The notes under the pieces were generated by a model that saw nothing but the letters and a program-made list of their open reading frames with translations, was not told the DNA's origin and made no database searches. Positions 5,135-5,173 of a stretch of 5,173 bases of DNA are shown here, one piece after another. Origin of the DNA: Candidatus Omnitrophica bacterium UBA1443. Lineage in GTDB: Bacteria; Omnitrophota; Omnitrophia; Omnitrophales; Aquincolibacteriaceae. How positions within the stretch are numbered: position 1 is the stretch's first letter; every line of letters starts with the position of its first letter. Both the position numbers and the translations under genes were made by a program. The DNA is taken from positions 45,472 through 50,644 of the forward strand of contig DCTJ01000091.1 of the NCBI GenBank assembly GCA_002329545.1, given 5' to 3'.

Positions 5135-5173
5135 CTATTGGCTTGGTTTGGGTGTATCCCACTTTAGGCAGTT

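Noticed and set aside
5097..5162. A 22-residue N-terminal extension of HisG from ATG 5162
   Set aside because: The extension would be encoded by the -35/-10 promoter itself and has no counterpart at the usual HisG N-terminus.

Overview
The window reads as a piece of bacterial chromosome in which every supported gene lies on the minus strand. I therefore describe it from high to low coordinates, in the direction of transcription. Base composition is near 50% G+C. The gene content is core housekeeping: histidine, isoprenoid and cell-wall precursor synthesis, a tRNA, a ribosome-associated mini-protein and SpoVG. Two sugar-type ABC permeases sit among these genes. I see no transposase, integrase, CRISPR array or phage gene. 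The organism cannot be named. An ispE-spoVG-glmU neighbourhood, a tRNA-Gln beside it and a bacterial mS38/AURKAIP1-like mini-protein would fit an uncultured Gram-negative-type lineage such as an Omnitrophota/PVC or deltaproteobacteria-like group, but this is a low-confidence inference.

Upstream block (5134 to 4041): a textbook sigma-70-type promoter (TTGACA, 17 bp, TACAAT) lies only 9 bases from the hisG start codon, so the hisG mRNA is probably leaderless or nearly so. hisG encodes the long, regulatory-domain form of ATP phosphoribosyltransferase. It is followed by a 32-codon gene with a very good Shine-Dalgarno sequence. Its Lys/Arg-rich product matches the AURKAIP1/COX24 (mS38, bS22-like) ribosomal mini-protein pattern.

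Middle block (4023 to 2622): a 12-bp hairpin whose wobble pairs work only in minus-strand RNA precedes ispE (CDP-ME kinase of the MEP pathway). spoVG follows after 12 bases, and a tRNA-Gln(UUG) follows 71 bases later.

Downstream block (2498 to 1): two CUT1/MalFG-type sugar ABC permeases are followed, 2 bases after the second stop codon, by glmU, which runs off the left edge. In Bacillus subtilis and relatives spoVG and glmU are adjacent, with ispE close by. The permease pair therefore looks like an insertion into an otherwise recognisable housekeeping cluster, with glmU now likely to depend on the permease transcript. No ATPase or solute-binding protein for the transporter is in the window.

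I did not find a previously undescribed multi-gene system. The points most worth a second look are the mini-protein gene, the near-leaderless hisG, the ispE leader hairpin and the permease insertion between tRNA-Gln and glmU. The only gene-free stretches are short (123 bases at most), and positions 5135-5173 show nothing I can assign.
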